The notes beneath the pieces were generated by a model, which ran no database searches, was not told where the DNA came from, and saw only the letters and a program-made list of their open reading frames with translations. Positions 1 through 7,245 of a DNA stretch of 23,777 nt are shown here, one piece after another (position 1 is the first letter of the stretch; every line of letters starts with the position of its first letter). Made by a program: the position numbers and the translations under genes. The stretch is from the NCBI RefSeq assembly GCF_030382115.1, contig NZ_JAUDRJ010000003.1, positions 4,752,583 to 4,776,359 on the forward strand, written 5' to 3'. The stretch comes from Nostoc sp. GT001. Its GTDB lineage: Bacteria > Cyanobacteriota > Cyanobacteriia > Cyanobacteriales > Nostocaceae.

Positions 1-314
1 AATCCCACAGCTTGGGCTTGATCGCTATCTGAGCCATATTGCCCGCGCACAACTTCTTTCATCGCTAATACAGCATTATGAAATTCCCACTCTGCTAATC
101 GGGCAGCATCAGCAGCCGCACGGTATAAAGCTAGTTTCTCGGTTTCAGTTTGCTGAAAAATCAACATTGCCTGATAAGCTTCCTGTAAATTAGCAGTTGA
201 GGCATCAGCACGAGTTGTGTTGTAGGTGCTGACGGTTTGTAAACCGTGGAATGAGTCAATATCTTGACTAATCAGTTGAGGGCGCAAACGGTTTGTTGTA
301 TTTTGGGGAGGCAT
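1..314 (-). CDS. Conserved hypothetical protein, N-terminal part (runs off window)
   Basis: An open frame starts with ATG at 314 and stays open to the window edge, giving about 104 residues. The protein begins MPPQNTTNRLRPQLISQDID and contains an alanine- and glutamate-rich helical stretch (ADAARLAEWEF, then VLAMKEVVRGQYG). I see no signal peptide, membrane segment or catalytic motif. Composition and codon use look coding. I do not recognise a named family, so no function is assigned. The C-terminus lies outside the window. The start is followed upstream by a repeat-rich region with no gene on either strand. Confidence 0.7.
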   Translation of the reverse strand, partial: MPPQNTTNRLRPQLISQDIDSFHGLQTVSTYNTTRADASTANLQEAYQAMLIFQQTETEKLALYRAAADAARLAEWEFHNAVLAMKEVVRGQYGSDSDQAQAVG

Positions 315-421
315 ACATGCATACTTAGTAAGTTGTATATTTAATGTACCCATTACAACAAAAAAATATCAGTAAGATAAAATTTTTAGATCGGGCAAGG
401 TTAAAAAGGATAGTTTAAGAT
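315..421. other. Short AT-rich spacer
   Basis: This is the upstream region of the minus-strand hypothetical gene. It is AT-rich and I see no clear ORF, hairpin or confident promoter. The first repeat element begins directly after it. Confidence 0.4.
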
Positions 422-883
422 AGGGACTTCCAAGAAATAAATTATCTAATCTTGTGGAGTGGGCAACATGAGCGCCTTGAACTATGGGCTATCGTGTCGC
501 CATTGGTGTCAACTTAAGCCAAAAATAGCGTACTGATTAGGTGTTGTTCACCCGCCAGGGAATATAAGGGACTTCCAAATAAAAAAATCCCATCGCTGTC
601 TAGGCAGGGGAGCAGGGGGCAGGGGGCAGGGGGAGAAAGAAAAATATTATCTGAGTAAATTGGATAATTTATTTTCTGGAAGTCCCTAATTAAGAGACTA
701 ATTGCTCAAGTCTACTCAAGTAGACTGAAAGTTTTCGCGCTCTTTAGTCCTCTTCAGAGGACTTTAGCTATGAGACAGGGATTTACAATCCCTGGCGGAC
801 GTGATGTTTCGCGTTAAGTTGACACCAATGGAAAGACGCCCACCCCACAATAAATAGTTGTATATTTTTTTATTTGGGAGTCC
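422..883. mobile_element. Nested MITE-like element, outer copy
   Basis: The two ends are inverted: GGGACTTCCAAGAAATAAAT at 423 faces the complement of GGGACTCCCAAATAAAAAAA at 864-883. Further paired arms lie inside: 500-516 is perfectly complementary to 815-831 (17 bp), 454-464 pairs with 838-848 with one mismatch, and the CCGCCAGGGA region at 552-561 faces TCCCTGGCGG at 789-798. No transposase ORF is present, so this is non-autonomous. A second element of the same family (568-688) interrupts it. Two small hairpins (AGTCTACTCAAGTAGACT at 708-725 and AGTCCTCTTCAGAGGACT at 746-763) sit in the right arm. Confidence 0.6.
568..688. mobile_element. Inner MITE-like element, inserted in opposite orientation
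   Basis: The left end GGGACTTCCAAATAAAAAAA at 568 resembles the right end of the outer element, while the right end (664-688, complement of AGGGACTTCCAGAAAATAAA) resembles its left end. The crosswise match indicates a related element inserted in reverse. Its interior holds a G-rich run (606-634) with four runs of four to five G, capable of forming a G-quadruplex on the plus strand. There is no coding capacity. Confidence 0.5.
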
Positions 884-1072
884 CATAACAGACCGATGTA
901 TTGGCATAACAGACAGATGTATTAACATAACAGGTCAATGTATTGGCATAACAGACCGATGTATTGGCATAACAGACAGATGTATTAACATAACAGACCG
1001 ATGTATTAACATAACAGGTCAATGTATTGGCATAACAGACAGATGTATTAACATAACAGACCGATGCAATTA
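884..1072. repeat. 21-bp tandem repeat, nine copies
   Basis: Nine contiguous 21-bp units run without gaps, with the pattern CATAACAGACNGATGTATTRR. Three variants occur: A (CAGACCGATG), B (CAGACAGATG) and C (CAGGTCAATG), in the order A-B-C-A-B-A-C-B-A, the last copy being degenerate at its 3' end. Each unit is also three 7-mers, like the heptamer repeats known from cyanobacteria. Two frames are open through the array only because 21 is a multiple of three. The array begins exactly where the MITE end stops. Confidence 0.9.
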
Positions 1073-1287
1073 CAAAACCGTAAGACGATACTAATTAGCA
1101 AGTAGCGCAATTGCGATCGCCATTTGAAGTTAGGGATATGCGGGTTAATAGTGTCGAAACTCGGTTTATTGGTACTTTATTTTCACGCAAGTCCCTTACA
1201 ACAGAGATAGCTTGGTTCATAACTTCTCTCACCAAGAAGCGGAGGGGCAATGATTTCATTCGTTTGTCTATTTCTATATTTTTCAAA
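1073..1287. other. Gene-free spacer with solo repeat end
   Basis: This stretch downstream of pstB holds one HIP1 octamer (1113-1120). At 1171-1197 there is a solo element tip whose complement reads AGGGACTTGCGTGAAAATAA, related to the GGGACTT ends further left. The overlapping short ORFs on both strands show no coding character. Confidence 0.45.
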
Positions 1288-2082
1288 TCAACCCCTTGCA
1301 CCCGTGACATAAGCTGCTGTTAAGGGATGTTGGGGGTACTCAAAAATTTGCTCTACTGAACCTGACTCAATCAATTGCCCAACACCTGACTGCACCCAAA
1401 ACAGAGCAACTCGATCCGCGATGCGCTTGGCTTGCGCTAAGTTATGCGTCACAATCAGCAAGGTATAACGCTGACGCAAACTAGTAATTAAGTCTTCAAC
1501 TATTCCACTGGCAATTGGATCGAGGGCGCTACAAGGTTCATCCAATAACAGGATTTCTGGTTGCAAAGCCAAGGCTCTAGCTATGCACAACCTTTGCTGT
1601 TGTCCGCCAGAAAGTGCTAAGGCAGAGGTTTGCAATCGGTCTTTGACTTCATCCCAAAGTCCAACATCTTTCAGGCTTGTCTCGACGATCGCATCGATTT
1701 GTTCTTTACGGATACCATGTTCTCGCAAAGGTAATTCCAGATTTTTCCAAATTGATAAAGGAAAAGGATTAGGCTTTTGGAAAATCATCCCAACTTGCCG
1801 CCGCAGCGCGTTCGCATTCGTTTTGGCATTTAGCACTTCTAAACTACCTATGCGAATTCGCCCTTTGACTCGACACTGAGGAATCATGTCTGTCAACCGA
1901 TTTAAGCAACTCAAAAAGCTAGTTTTTCCACAACCAGAAGGCCCCACCAATGCTAAAATTTCCCCCAGATTCACACTCAAATTGACATTAGCAAATGCGG
2001 TTTTTTGACCGTATTGCAGAGTTAAGTTCTCCGTTTCAATCAACGGTGCAACAATTCCAGTAGCGATATTTGCTGATTTCAT
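1288..2082 (-). CDS. pstB: Phosphate-type ABC transporter ATP-binding protein PstB
   Basis: This is the ATPase that powers high-affinity phosphate import through PstC/PstA on the cytoplasmic side of the membrane. All ABC motifs are present in the 264-residue protein: Walker A GPSGCGKTS near residue 47, Q-loop FQKPNPFP, signature LSGGQQQRLCIARAL, Walker B LLLDEPCSALDP and the VTHN switch histidine. FQKPNPFP and the CNRL/NRLTDMI segment are typical of PstB. I chose ATG at 2082 because it overlaps the pstA stop in an ATGA arrangement with an upstream GGAG; the open frame extends to a TTG at 2109, but that start lies deep inside pstA. It is the last gene of the operon, with no phoU following. Confidence 0.93.
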   Translation of the reverse strand: MKSANIATGIVAPLIETENLTLQYGQKTAFANVNLSVNLGEILALVGPSGCGKTSFLSCLNRLTDMIPQCRVKGRIRIGSLEVLNAKTNANALRRQVGMIFQKPNPFPLSIWKNLELPLREHGIRKEQIDAIVETSLKDVGLWDEVKDRLQTSALALSGGQQQRLCIARALALQPEILLLDEPCSALDPIASGIVEDLITSLRQRYTLLIVTHNLAQAKRIADRVALFWVQSGVGQLIESGSVEQIFEYPQHPLTAAYVTGARG

Positions 2083-2933
2083 CCAGAAAAAATTCTCCTG
2101 TGCAACCAATTATCTGCAATCCATGCTGCTGTACCATTAATCACCAGCAGTGATACCAGCAAGACTAATGCTGAGGCGTAAGCATTGGCATCTCCGCCAG
2201 AGACGTTCATTGATAAATCAAAAATATGAATCGAGAGGGCACGCCCGGAATCTAGCAGTGATTCTGGCATTCTATCTACGTAACCACTAGTAAAAATTAA
2301 AGCTGCCGTCTCTGCGATCGCTCGACCAATACCCAGCACCAATCCCACAACCAAACCAGGGACAGCAGCAGGTAACAACAGTTGAAATAACGTTGTCGTA
2401 CGGGAAAAACCAAGGGCTGCGGCTCCTAATCTATACTCATTGGGAACAGCGCGAAATCCTTCTTCTGTAGAGCGAATTAAAATTGGTAGCACCATACACC
2501 CCAAAGTCAATCCTCCCGACAAAATAGAAAATCCCAGCCCCAAAACTTGACAAAAGAAAACGTTGCCAAACAACCCAAAGACTATAGAGGGAACTCCTGC
2601 CAGTACATCTAAACTACGCCGCACCAACCCAGCAAACCAACTATCCACGGGGGTGAATTCTGCCAGTAAAACGGCTGTACCAACACCAATGGGGATAGAA
2701 ACTGCCATACACACTGCCATAATCAGAAAAGTGGAAACAAGAATGCTGGTAATTCCCCCTTCTCTGCCAGCATTTTCTGGCTCAGTTGTCAGAAATTTCC
2801 ACGTCAAGTGTCCTATCCCATGCCAAAGGATATCACTGAGTATCCAAAGGAAGATACCAGTAACTAGGGCAGCAGTTGTCCAAACAATGATTGTTAGCAA
2901 CCAATCTTTAGGACTTACAACAGGTTCACCCAT
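2079..2933 (-). CDS. pstA: Phosphate-type ABC transporter permease PstA
   Basis: This is an inner-membrane permease subunit, 284 residues with the start MGEPVVSPKDW. It has about six hydrophobic segments, a BPD_transp_1 domain, and the loop that docks onto the ATPase (EGFRAVPNEYRLGAAALGFS, then a GRAIAETAALI segment). The AGVPSIVFGLFG motif is characteristic of PstA/PstC. ATG at 2933 is preceded by AAGGA seven bases upstream and overlaps the pstC end by eight bases; an in-frame upstream start at 2969 would intrude further into pstC. The stop overlaps the pstB start as ATGA, so translation is probably coupled. Confidence 0.92.
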   Translation of the reverse strand: MGEPVVSPKDWLLTIIVWTTAALVTGIFLWILSDILWHGIGHLTWKFLTTEPENAGREGGITSILVSTFLIMAVCMAVSIPIGVGTAVLLAEFTPVDSWFAGLVRRSLDVLAGVPSIVFGLFGNVFFCQVLGLGFSILSGGLTLGCMVLPILIRSTEEGFRAVPNEYRLGAAALGFSRTTTLFQLLLPAAVPGLVVGLVLGIGRAIAETAALIFTSGYVDRMPESLLDSGRALSIHIFDLSMNVSGGDANAYASALVLLVSLLVINGTAAWIADNWLHRRIFSG

Positions 2934-3805
2934 ATATTTTTCCTTGGCTGATGACTTCCGCAACCGCAACTAACAGCACAATCATTCCCATCAAGACTAA
3001 ACCGCTAACAAACAACGCCGAACGGTGATCTCCTGTGGCATAAGCCATTTCCAGAGCAATATTAGCCGTCAACGTGCGGATGGGGTCAAATATACTTTTT
3101 GGCATTTGGACTACATTGCCACACACCATCAAAATAGCCATTGTTTCGCCAACTGCTCGACCTGTTTCTAAAATTAAGCCTGTGAATAATCCAGATTTGG
3201 CAGCAGGAAGCACGACTCTAGAGATAGTTGCCCAACGGGATAATCCTAAAGCTGCTGCTCCTTGAAGGTAAGAAGTTGGGACTTTCGCGAAACTAGCATC
3301 GGCTACAAGGGCTATTGTTGGCAAAATCATCACCGTGAGAATGGCAATACCCGCGAGTAAACTTGGCCCAGGTGGATGTATCCTACCAATCATGGGAACC
3401 AGCACCACCAATCCCCAAAAACCATAAACTACAGAAGGAATTCCTGCTAATAGTTCAATTAAGCGACGGTATAACCGCGCCATTACTGGTGGGGCGTAGA
3501 ATTGACAAAAAACCGCAGATAGAATTCCTACAGGTGTCGCGATCGCTACTGAGCCAACCATTGCCAAAAATGTACCCAATAACATCGGTAAGAGATTATA
3601 TAATCCGGCGGTTGGGTTCCAGGAAGAGTCTGTAAAAAAACGTGTTATTCCAACATGATTGAGGACTGGTAGAGACTCCAGAATCAAAAAGCCGATAATT
3701 AAAAGTCGCGATCGCTCCGGCGATCGCCGCTAAAAAACGCAGTATCCAAATTAACCAAAAGTCATTTAGAGACGACGACAAAGTTTTGCTTTTGAACAAT
3801 GTCAT
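2926..3805 (-). pseudogene. pstC: PstC permease, apparent single-base frameshift near N-terminus
   Basis: The main frame (from 3687) encodes a clear PstC permease domain: AGIPSVVYGFWGLVVLVP, the docking loop ASFAKVPTSYLQGAAALGLS and the segment GRAVGETMAILMVCGN. It lacks the first membrane helix and has no good start. That missing part lies in another frame from ATG at 3805, which reads LNDFWLIWILRFLAAIAGAI and then ATF before leaving the correct frame. Removing one A of the AA pair at 3699-3700 would join ATF to IIGFLILESLPVL and restore about 292 residues, a normal PstC length. The main frame has a TAG just upstream of the junction, so it cannot extend further. It is either a recent mutation, a sequencing or assembly error, or a protein made from an internal TTG. 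The other operon genes are intact. Confidence 0.75.
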
Positions 3806-4613
3806 TTACCTGTTGTGATTGCGCGAAATCAAGAAATGCTTTTGTCAATCCTTGAGGTTGGGTTTTGGTTACTAAGTTAAGTGGACGAGAAATCGGAAAA
3901 GTCCCATTCTGGACGTTGGCTGTTGTTGCAGCTATCTCATTTACAGGTAGCAGCTTAATAGCTACTCCATTGGCTGCACTATTTTCTGCTGACCCGATAG
4001 ATACATAACCAATGGCATTGGGGTTTCCTGCAACTGTCTTAATTCCCTGCTGATTGTCACCAATTACTACTTGGGCTTTGATATCTGTATTTTTCAGTTT
4101 GAAATAATGGGTAAATAATTCTAAAGTGGAACGTCCTTCGGCTTTGTTAACAACTGTAATCGCTCCATCTGTACCTCCCACTTGTTTCCAGTTCGTCACC
4201 TTGCCTGTGTAAATATCTACAACTTGCTTGTCGTTGAGCGATTTTACTGGATTGTCTTTGTAAAGAATTACCGTCACTCCATCACGAGCGATAGAAAATG
4301 CTTTTAAATCGTTTTCTTCTGGCTTCAACAAGGCACGGGAAACCATGCCAACATTAGCGACACCTTGACGAGCATCAGAAACCCCACGCGAAGACCCTCC
4401 TGATTGCACATCAACTCGCGCACCTGGATGCTGAGATTCAAAACGCTTGCCAATTTCAGCCGCTAACGGTGCAATTGTACTGGAGCCAGTAAGTACTAGT
4501 TTTCCCTGAAGCTGATTTGGATTATTTGCATCTCGATTCGCTGATGAACAGCCTTGTAACCAAATACAGGTAGCCAACCCAATCGCCAGAGGTAAAATTT
4601 GAGAATTTTTCAT
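3762..4613 (-). CDS. pstS: Phosphate-type substrate-binding lipoprotein PstS
   Basis: This is the periplasmic solute-binding protein of the transporter, 283 residues. An N-terminal lipoprotein signal ends in a LQGC lipobox (Cys22), predicting lipid anchoring. The PstS-type ligand loops are visible: TGSSTIAPLA, QSGGSSRGVSDARQG, VGMVSRAL, ARDGVTVILYKDNP and NKAEGRSTLELF. It belongs to the short PstS group (PBP-like). Phosphate is the expected ligand; because arsenate resembles phosphate and the upstream gene is an ArsR regulator, selectivity between the two oxyanions is an open question. The gap to arsR is only 29 bases, so the two are probably co-transcribed. The end overlaps the apparent pstC start by 44 bases. 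Confidence 0.92.
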   Translation of the reverse strand: MKNSQILPLAIGLATCIWLQGCSSANRDANNPNQLQGKLVLTGSSTIAPLAAEIGKRFESQHPGARVDVQSGGSSRGVSDARQGVANVGMVSRALLKPEENDLKAFSIARDGVTVILYKDNPVKSLNDKQVVDIYTGKVTNWKQVGGTDGAITVVNKAEGRSTLELFTHYFKLKNTDIKAQVVIGDNQQGIKTVAGNPNAIGYVSIGSAENSAANGVAIKLLPVNEIAATTANVQNGTFPISRPLNLVTKTQPQGLTKAFLDFAQSQQVNDIVQKQNFVVVSK

Positions 4614-4642
4614 TAGTTACTTTTCAACCCGAAATTGGGTTT

Positions 4643-4942
4643 TTAGTTAAAACAGAGGACACAACAGCCAAGGTTCAAAGCTTTGCCAGTAGTTACTTCC
4701 ACCTCTGGAGCCAGGCGGTAGAGAATTGCTTTGCCATTACGCGATTGCACAACCAACTGGGAGCGACGCAGAACTTGTAAATGATGGGAGAGCAAGCTTT
4801 GTTCCAAGCCCAAAATTGCATTCATTTCTCCGACGTGTTTGGGACTGTCGATCAGAAGTTCTAATACTGCTAGACGAGTTTCATCTGCCAGTACCTTCAG
4901 CTTTTCTACGCAGTCAACCTGCTTCTTGCTGCTATTTTTCAT
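4643..4942 (-). CDS. arsR: ArsR-family transcriptional repressor with C-terminal Cys triad
   Basis: This small winged-helix repressor has 99 residues. The fold is clear: KLKVLADETRLAVLELLIDS, then the recognition helix region LEQSLLSHHLQVLRRSQLV and the wing RNGKAILYRL. The C-terminus LNLGCCVLCFN places Cys93, Cys94 and Cys97 together. A C-terminal vicinal cysteine pair plus a third cysteine is how some ArsR proteins (the Acidithiobacillus type) bind As(III); here this is inferred from the pattern. The usual ELCVC site in the DNA-binding helix is absent. I chose ATG at 4942, with AAAGG seven bases upstream. It is the first gene of the arsR-pst operon and probably represses it. Confidence 0.88.
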   Translation of the reverse strand: MKNSSKKQVDCVEKLKVLADETRLAVLELLIDSPKHVGEMNAILGLEQSLLSHHLQVLRRSQLVVQSRNGKAILYRLAPEVEVTTGKALNLGCCVLCFN

Positions 4943-5055
4943 TTCATTGCCTTTAAAGGAATAGATTTTTCTTGTTTCCGAAGTTACTTTGCAGCGAACG
5001 ATCTCGTGTTTAGCGAAGATTAACAACTGCTGCGATCGCAAATAAATAGCAATTC

Positions 5056-5075
5056 ATATGAAATTTGATTCATAT
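5056..5075. promoter_or_regulatory. Probable ArsR operator
   Basis: ATATGAA at 5056-5062 and TTCATAT at 5069-5075 form a perfect 7-bp inverted repeat with a 6-bp spacer. In addition, TTCATATGAA at 5053-5062 is itself a palindrome. ArsR/SmtB-family proteins bind such AT-rich inverted repeats. It lies 114 bases upstream of the arsR start and overlaps the predicted -10 region, as expected for repression. Confidence 0.6.
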
Positions 5076-5095
5076 TTTAAAGTAGAAAGTGTCAA
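5069..5095 (-). promoter_or_regulatory. Candidate promoter of arsR-pst operon
   Basis: On the minus strand a consensus -35 TTGACA (5090-5095) is followed after 15 bases by TATGAA (5069-5074) as a possible -10. The spacing is short, so the -10 call is weaker than the -35. The operator half-site lies within the -10. Confidence 0.4.
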
Positions 5096-5347
5096 GCTCT
5101 ACAATTAAAATTAAATTTTTAACCTTTCTTGCTGAGATTTACTGAGTTTTCATTGGTATAAACTTAGTATTTGGGTATAATTTCGACCGTTGATTGAGTT
5201 CGGGCAGTCGTTGATTGAATTTGGGCAACTACCAAGAATTTACATAAAGGCATTCAATATATTTGTAATAAATCAATTTATACTGAATAATGCATTGCTT
5301 ATCAGCTCAACAACTTGACTAAAATAGTTTTTACCTCGGTGTTCACA

Positions 5348-5376
5348 ATCCCCGACTTTTTAAAAAAGTCGGGGAT
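5348..5376. repeat. Dispersed hairpin repeat (CCCCGACTT type)
   Basis: A perfect 13-bp stem, ATCCCCGACTTTT with AAAAGTCGGGGAT, has a 3-base loop. A related copy occurs at 22227-22259, so this is a dispersed repeat. It could act as a terminator, but no gene ends close by. Confidence 0.7.
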
Positions 5377-5472
5377 CTAAGGTTCCTCGTTGAATGGCAC
5401 TAAGAAAAGCTTTTTGTTGGGGTGAGGCAGGAGGCAGAGGTTTGAAATCATTGTATAGTATAGCTTTCAGTT

Positions 5473-5544
5473 GTAGGTTGGGTTGAGGAACAAAACCCAA
5501 CATTTCTGCTTCTGTTGGGTTTTACTGCATTCAACCCAACCTAC
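5473..5544. repeat. Palindromic repeat GTAGGTTGGGTTGA type
   Basis: GTAGGTTGGGTTGA at 5473-5486 is perfectly complementary to TCAACCCAACCTAC at 5531-5544, with an inner pair of AAAACCCAACA and TGTTGGGTTTT. A close relative lies at 22377-22451 and a partial one at 12091-12145. Confidence 0.75.
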
Positions 5545-5777
5545 AGTTAAGATTTCCGTACTGATAATTAAAGTATTACAATTGCTATGACGTACAGATA
5601 CTAACAGAAATAGGAAATGTTTGACACGTTTACAGCCTAACTTCAAAAATCTAGTAAAGTATCAGGTTTAAATAATCGTGAAGTTGGGAAAAATTTTGTC
5701 AGTATTCTTTACGAAGTATTTATGAAGTCTATTATATTATTTCTGGTATTATTTTGAGTGTTCCAGTAGTGATCGCT

Positions 5778-5864
5778 GTCTAACAAACTGGTTAGAGCAA
5801 ACTGACAGGATTGTTCGGTGCTGTAATAAAAGTTATTTGCAGCCGCTCAACCATAACGTTAGAC
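5778..5864 (+). other. attC: attC-like integron recombination site
   Basis: The 87-bp site has the full attC layout. R'' is GTCTAAC (5778-5784, fits RYYYAAC) and R' is GTTAGAC (5858-5864, fits GTTRRRY), perfectly complementary. After a 4-base unpaired spacer on each side, L'' TGGTTAGAGC (5789-5798) pairs with L' GCTCAACCA (5845-5853) except for one extra A at 5794. This is the extrahelical base that orients attC sites, and it lies on the L'' side as in known cassettes read on the plus strand. A further internal hairpin (GCTG and AATAA at 5820-5829 against TTATT and CAGC at 5833-5843) could form the variable terminal structure. No integrase gene or second complete attC is visible. The assignment rests on structure, not a covariance search. 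Confidence 0.7.
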
Positions 5865-5960
5865 TGGCTTACATCACTCAGTATATTTTTAAATAGTTGT
5901 ATGGCTCGTGTTTAATACAGCTATTTGTAATTAGCTCATCTTGTATCAACACTTGAGATC

Positions 5961-6719
5961 ATGTCGCAAAAAAATTGTAAGGTATGTGAACGACTCTTAT
6001 GGGACGATCCACCATTTTGTACTAGTTGCTGGGAAAAGAACTTTACGGATGAGAAACTTGAGAAGAGTGATCAAGTGTGGGTTATTAGATCAAATAAAGA
6101 TTTATATGTTTACGCTAAGAAAGCAAAAGATGCTCCCTTGTACACCTATGCATTGATTGAGGGGGATCTAAGTCAGCAAGTCAGCAAGGCCTTTAATGCA
6201 AGAGCCAAGCTGGCAGGCAAATGGAAAAGTCAAGTTTCAAAAGGCGCAGTTGCAATCTCCAAAGCCGCAGCAGTTGGGTTGGCTACAGTAGTTGCTAATA
6301 AGGCATTGCCTCGACAGAATGGGGTAAAGCTACCTCAATGGACTAAGAATATACAAGACAACGCACCTTTGTTTACTGCGACTACAACTCTAGCAGCAGA
6401 CGTTGCAACTTTGTCCGATCATGGAGAAAACGAATACAAAGCTTTGCCTTTTGCTTCAGAGTGCGATTTGATGTTTAAGGCTAACTTTAGGTTAGTAAGA
6501 AATGCATACGATTATGTAATCTTGAGGCGCGAGAAAACACAGGCGGAGAAAGCTATTGATTTTAAGGATTCAGTTGAGTACACACTAAAGAGTACTGCTG
6601 AAGAAGTGGGTGATGGTGTTGAGACTAACTTAAAGGGCACTGCCGATGATATCAAGAGTGTCGCTGAAGATATTGGAAATGTAGTAAAGAAAGGCTGGAA
6701 CTGGTTTAATTCACTCTGA
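5961..6719 (+). CDS. Hypothetical zinc-ribbon protein with amphipathic C-terminus
   Basis: The 252-residue protein is not one I recognise. Its N-terminus has a zinc-ribbon pattern with Cys6-x2-Cys9 and Cys20-x2-Cys23. A mildly hydrophobic, alanine-rich helix follows at about 94-115 (VAISKAAAVGLATVVANKAL). The last 60 residues are predicted amphipathic helix with repeated TAEEVGDGVE, TADDIKSVAED and similar units, ending GWNWFNSL. ATG at 5961 is preferred because the zinc-ribbon begins at once; an ATG-less start in another frame at 5941 is a shadow. The ribosome binding site is weak. It is the first gene after the attC-like site, about 100 bases from the R' box, and could be a cassette gene. 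Confidence 0.75.
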   Translation: MSQKNCKVCERLLWDDPPFCTSCWEKNFTDEKLEKSDQVWVIRSNKDLYVYAKKAKDAPLYTYALIEGDLSQQVSKAFNARAKLAGKWKSQVSKGAVAISKAAAVGLATVVANKALPRQNGVKLPQWTKNIQDNAPLFTATTTLAADVATLSDHGENEYKALPFASECDLMFKANFRLVRNAYDYVILRREKTQAEKAIDFKDSVEYTLKSTAEEVGDGVETNLKGTADDIKSVAEDIGNVVKKGWNWFNSL

Positions 6720-6829
6720 GCTTTCCTAGATTCCTAATAATATTAGCTCAACATATTTTAGCTAAAAGCTTTGATATAGACTCGATTTTGCTTAAATTTC
6801 ACTTAATTTCTTGGAGCAGAAATTAGCTT

Positions 6830-6967
6830 ATGGCGAAGGATAGGAGAGATACGGTAAAGTTTAGAACCCTTGTATTTATGATATTGGGTGTGATACTACC
6901 TTTCTAGCCCATTACTCTCCCTTTATTCTGGTATCTAGCATACAAGTCCTACAAATCTGCAATCTGA
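6830..6967 (+). pseudogene. Small membrane protein with in-frame TAG
   Basis: From ATG at 6830 the frame reads MAKDRRDTVKFRTLVFMILG and then VILPF, hits TAG at 6905-6907, and continues PITLPLFWYLAYKSYKSAI to TGA. The sequence on both sides of the stop looks like one membrane protein with a basic N-terminus and a hydrophobic helix, and TAG is one base from TGG (Trp). I infer a 45-residue small membrane protein disrupted by one substitution. It is too short for certainty and the ribosome binding site is poor. Confidence 0.35.
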
Positions 6968-7245
6968 AGTTGTAGTCTCTGCGAACTAACTTTAGCTACA
7001 GCGAAAGTCTTCATCGTTTGTCGTTTTGTGTCTAACTACTCAGTGTACCGGAGGCTCGGCAAACACTGCTAGTGCTTTCTTTTTTAGCTTCTGTTCATGC
7101 CAGTGACTAGTACCGTTTTGCTGCTTAGTCGTCGATGAATACATTGGAAAGTTACATATCGGAGTTCAGCATTGGTTGCCCAGAGACATTTGTGATAGCG
7201 ATTCTTTTTTCTTTACAAAAAATGGCCGGAGTATTGATTTAAAGT
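6968..7245. other. Spacer before the yidD-like gene
   Basis: I see no gene here. A single GTCTAAC motif lies at 7030-7036, like the R'' box of an attC site, but no matching GTTRRRY box follows within a usable distance. Several short T-rich tracts are present. Nothing else is supported. Confidence 0.4.

Larger units (their letters stand above)
5101..5777. other. Gene-free region with dispersed repeats
   Basis: There is no convincing ORF on either strand. The region contains two copies of a 21-bp repeat (5188-5208 and 5209-5229, CGTTGATTGARTTYGGGCA), a hairpin repeat (5348-5376) and a palindromic element (5473-5544). The stretch next to the attC-like site (about 5560-5777) would be the body of the upstream cassette, if it was one, but shows only a tiny ORF (MKSIILFLVLF at 5722). 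Confidence 0.5.

Noticed and set aside
884..1072. Iteron array or CRISPR
   Set aside because: There is no replication initiator gene or AT-rich origin beside it, and the units are contiguous with no spacers.
858..1094. Plus-strand ORF coding for a seven-residue repeat (ITDRCIG type)
   Set aside because: It is a direct reading of the 21-bp tandem repeat; two frames are open for arithmetic reasons, it starts inside a MITE end and has no ribosome binding site.
2083..2109. Longer PstB starting at TTG 2109
   Set aside because: ATG at 2082 overlaps the pstA stop as ATGA and gives a normal PstB length.
5101..5140. Pho box upstream of the pst operon
   Set aside because: Only one TTTAACCT-like stretch is seen, in the wrong orientation and not repeated.
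5634..5640. GCCTAAC as an R'' box
   Set aside because: The nearest GTTGGGA lacks the final pyrimidine and no paired L boxes exist.
5941..6156. ORF overlapping the zinc-ribbon gene
   Set aside because: It lies in another frame of a better supported gene and shows no motifs.
7030..7036. Second attC site beginning with GTCTAAC
   Set aside because: No GTTRRRY box with matching L boxes follows within about 150 bases.
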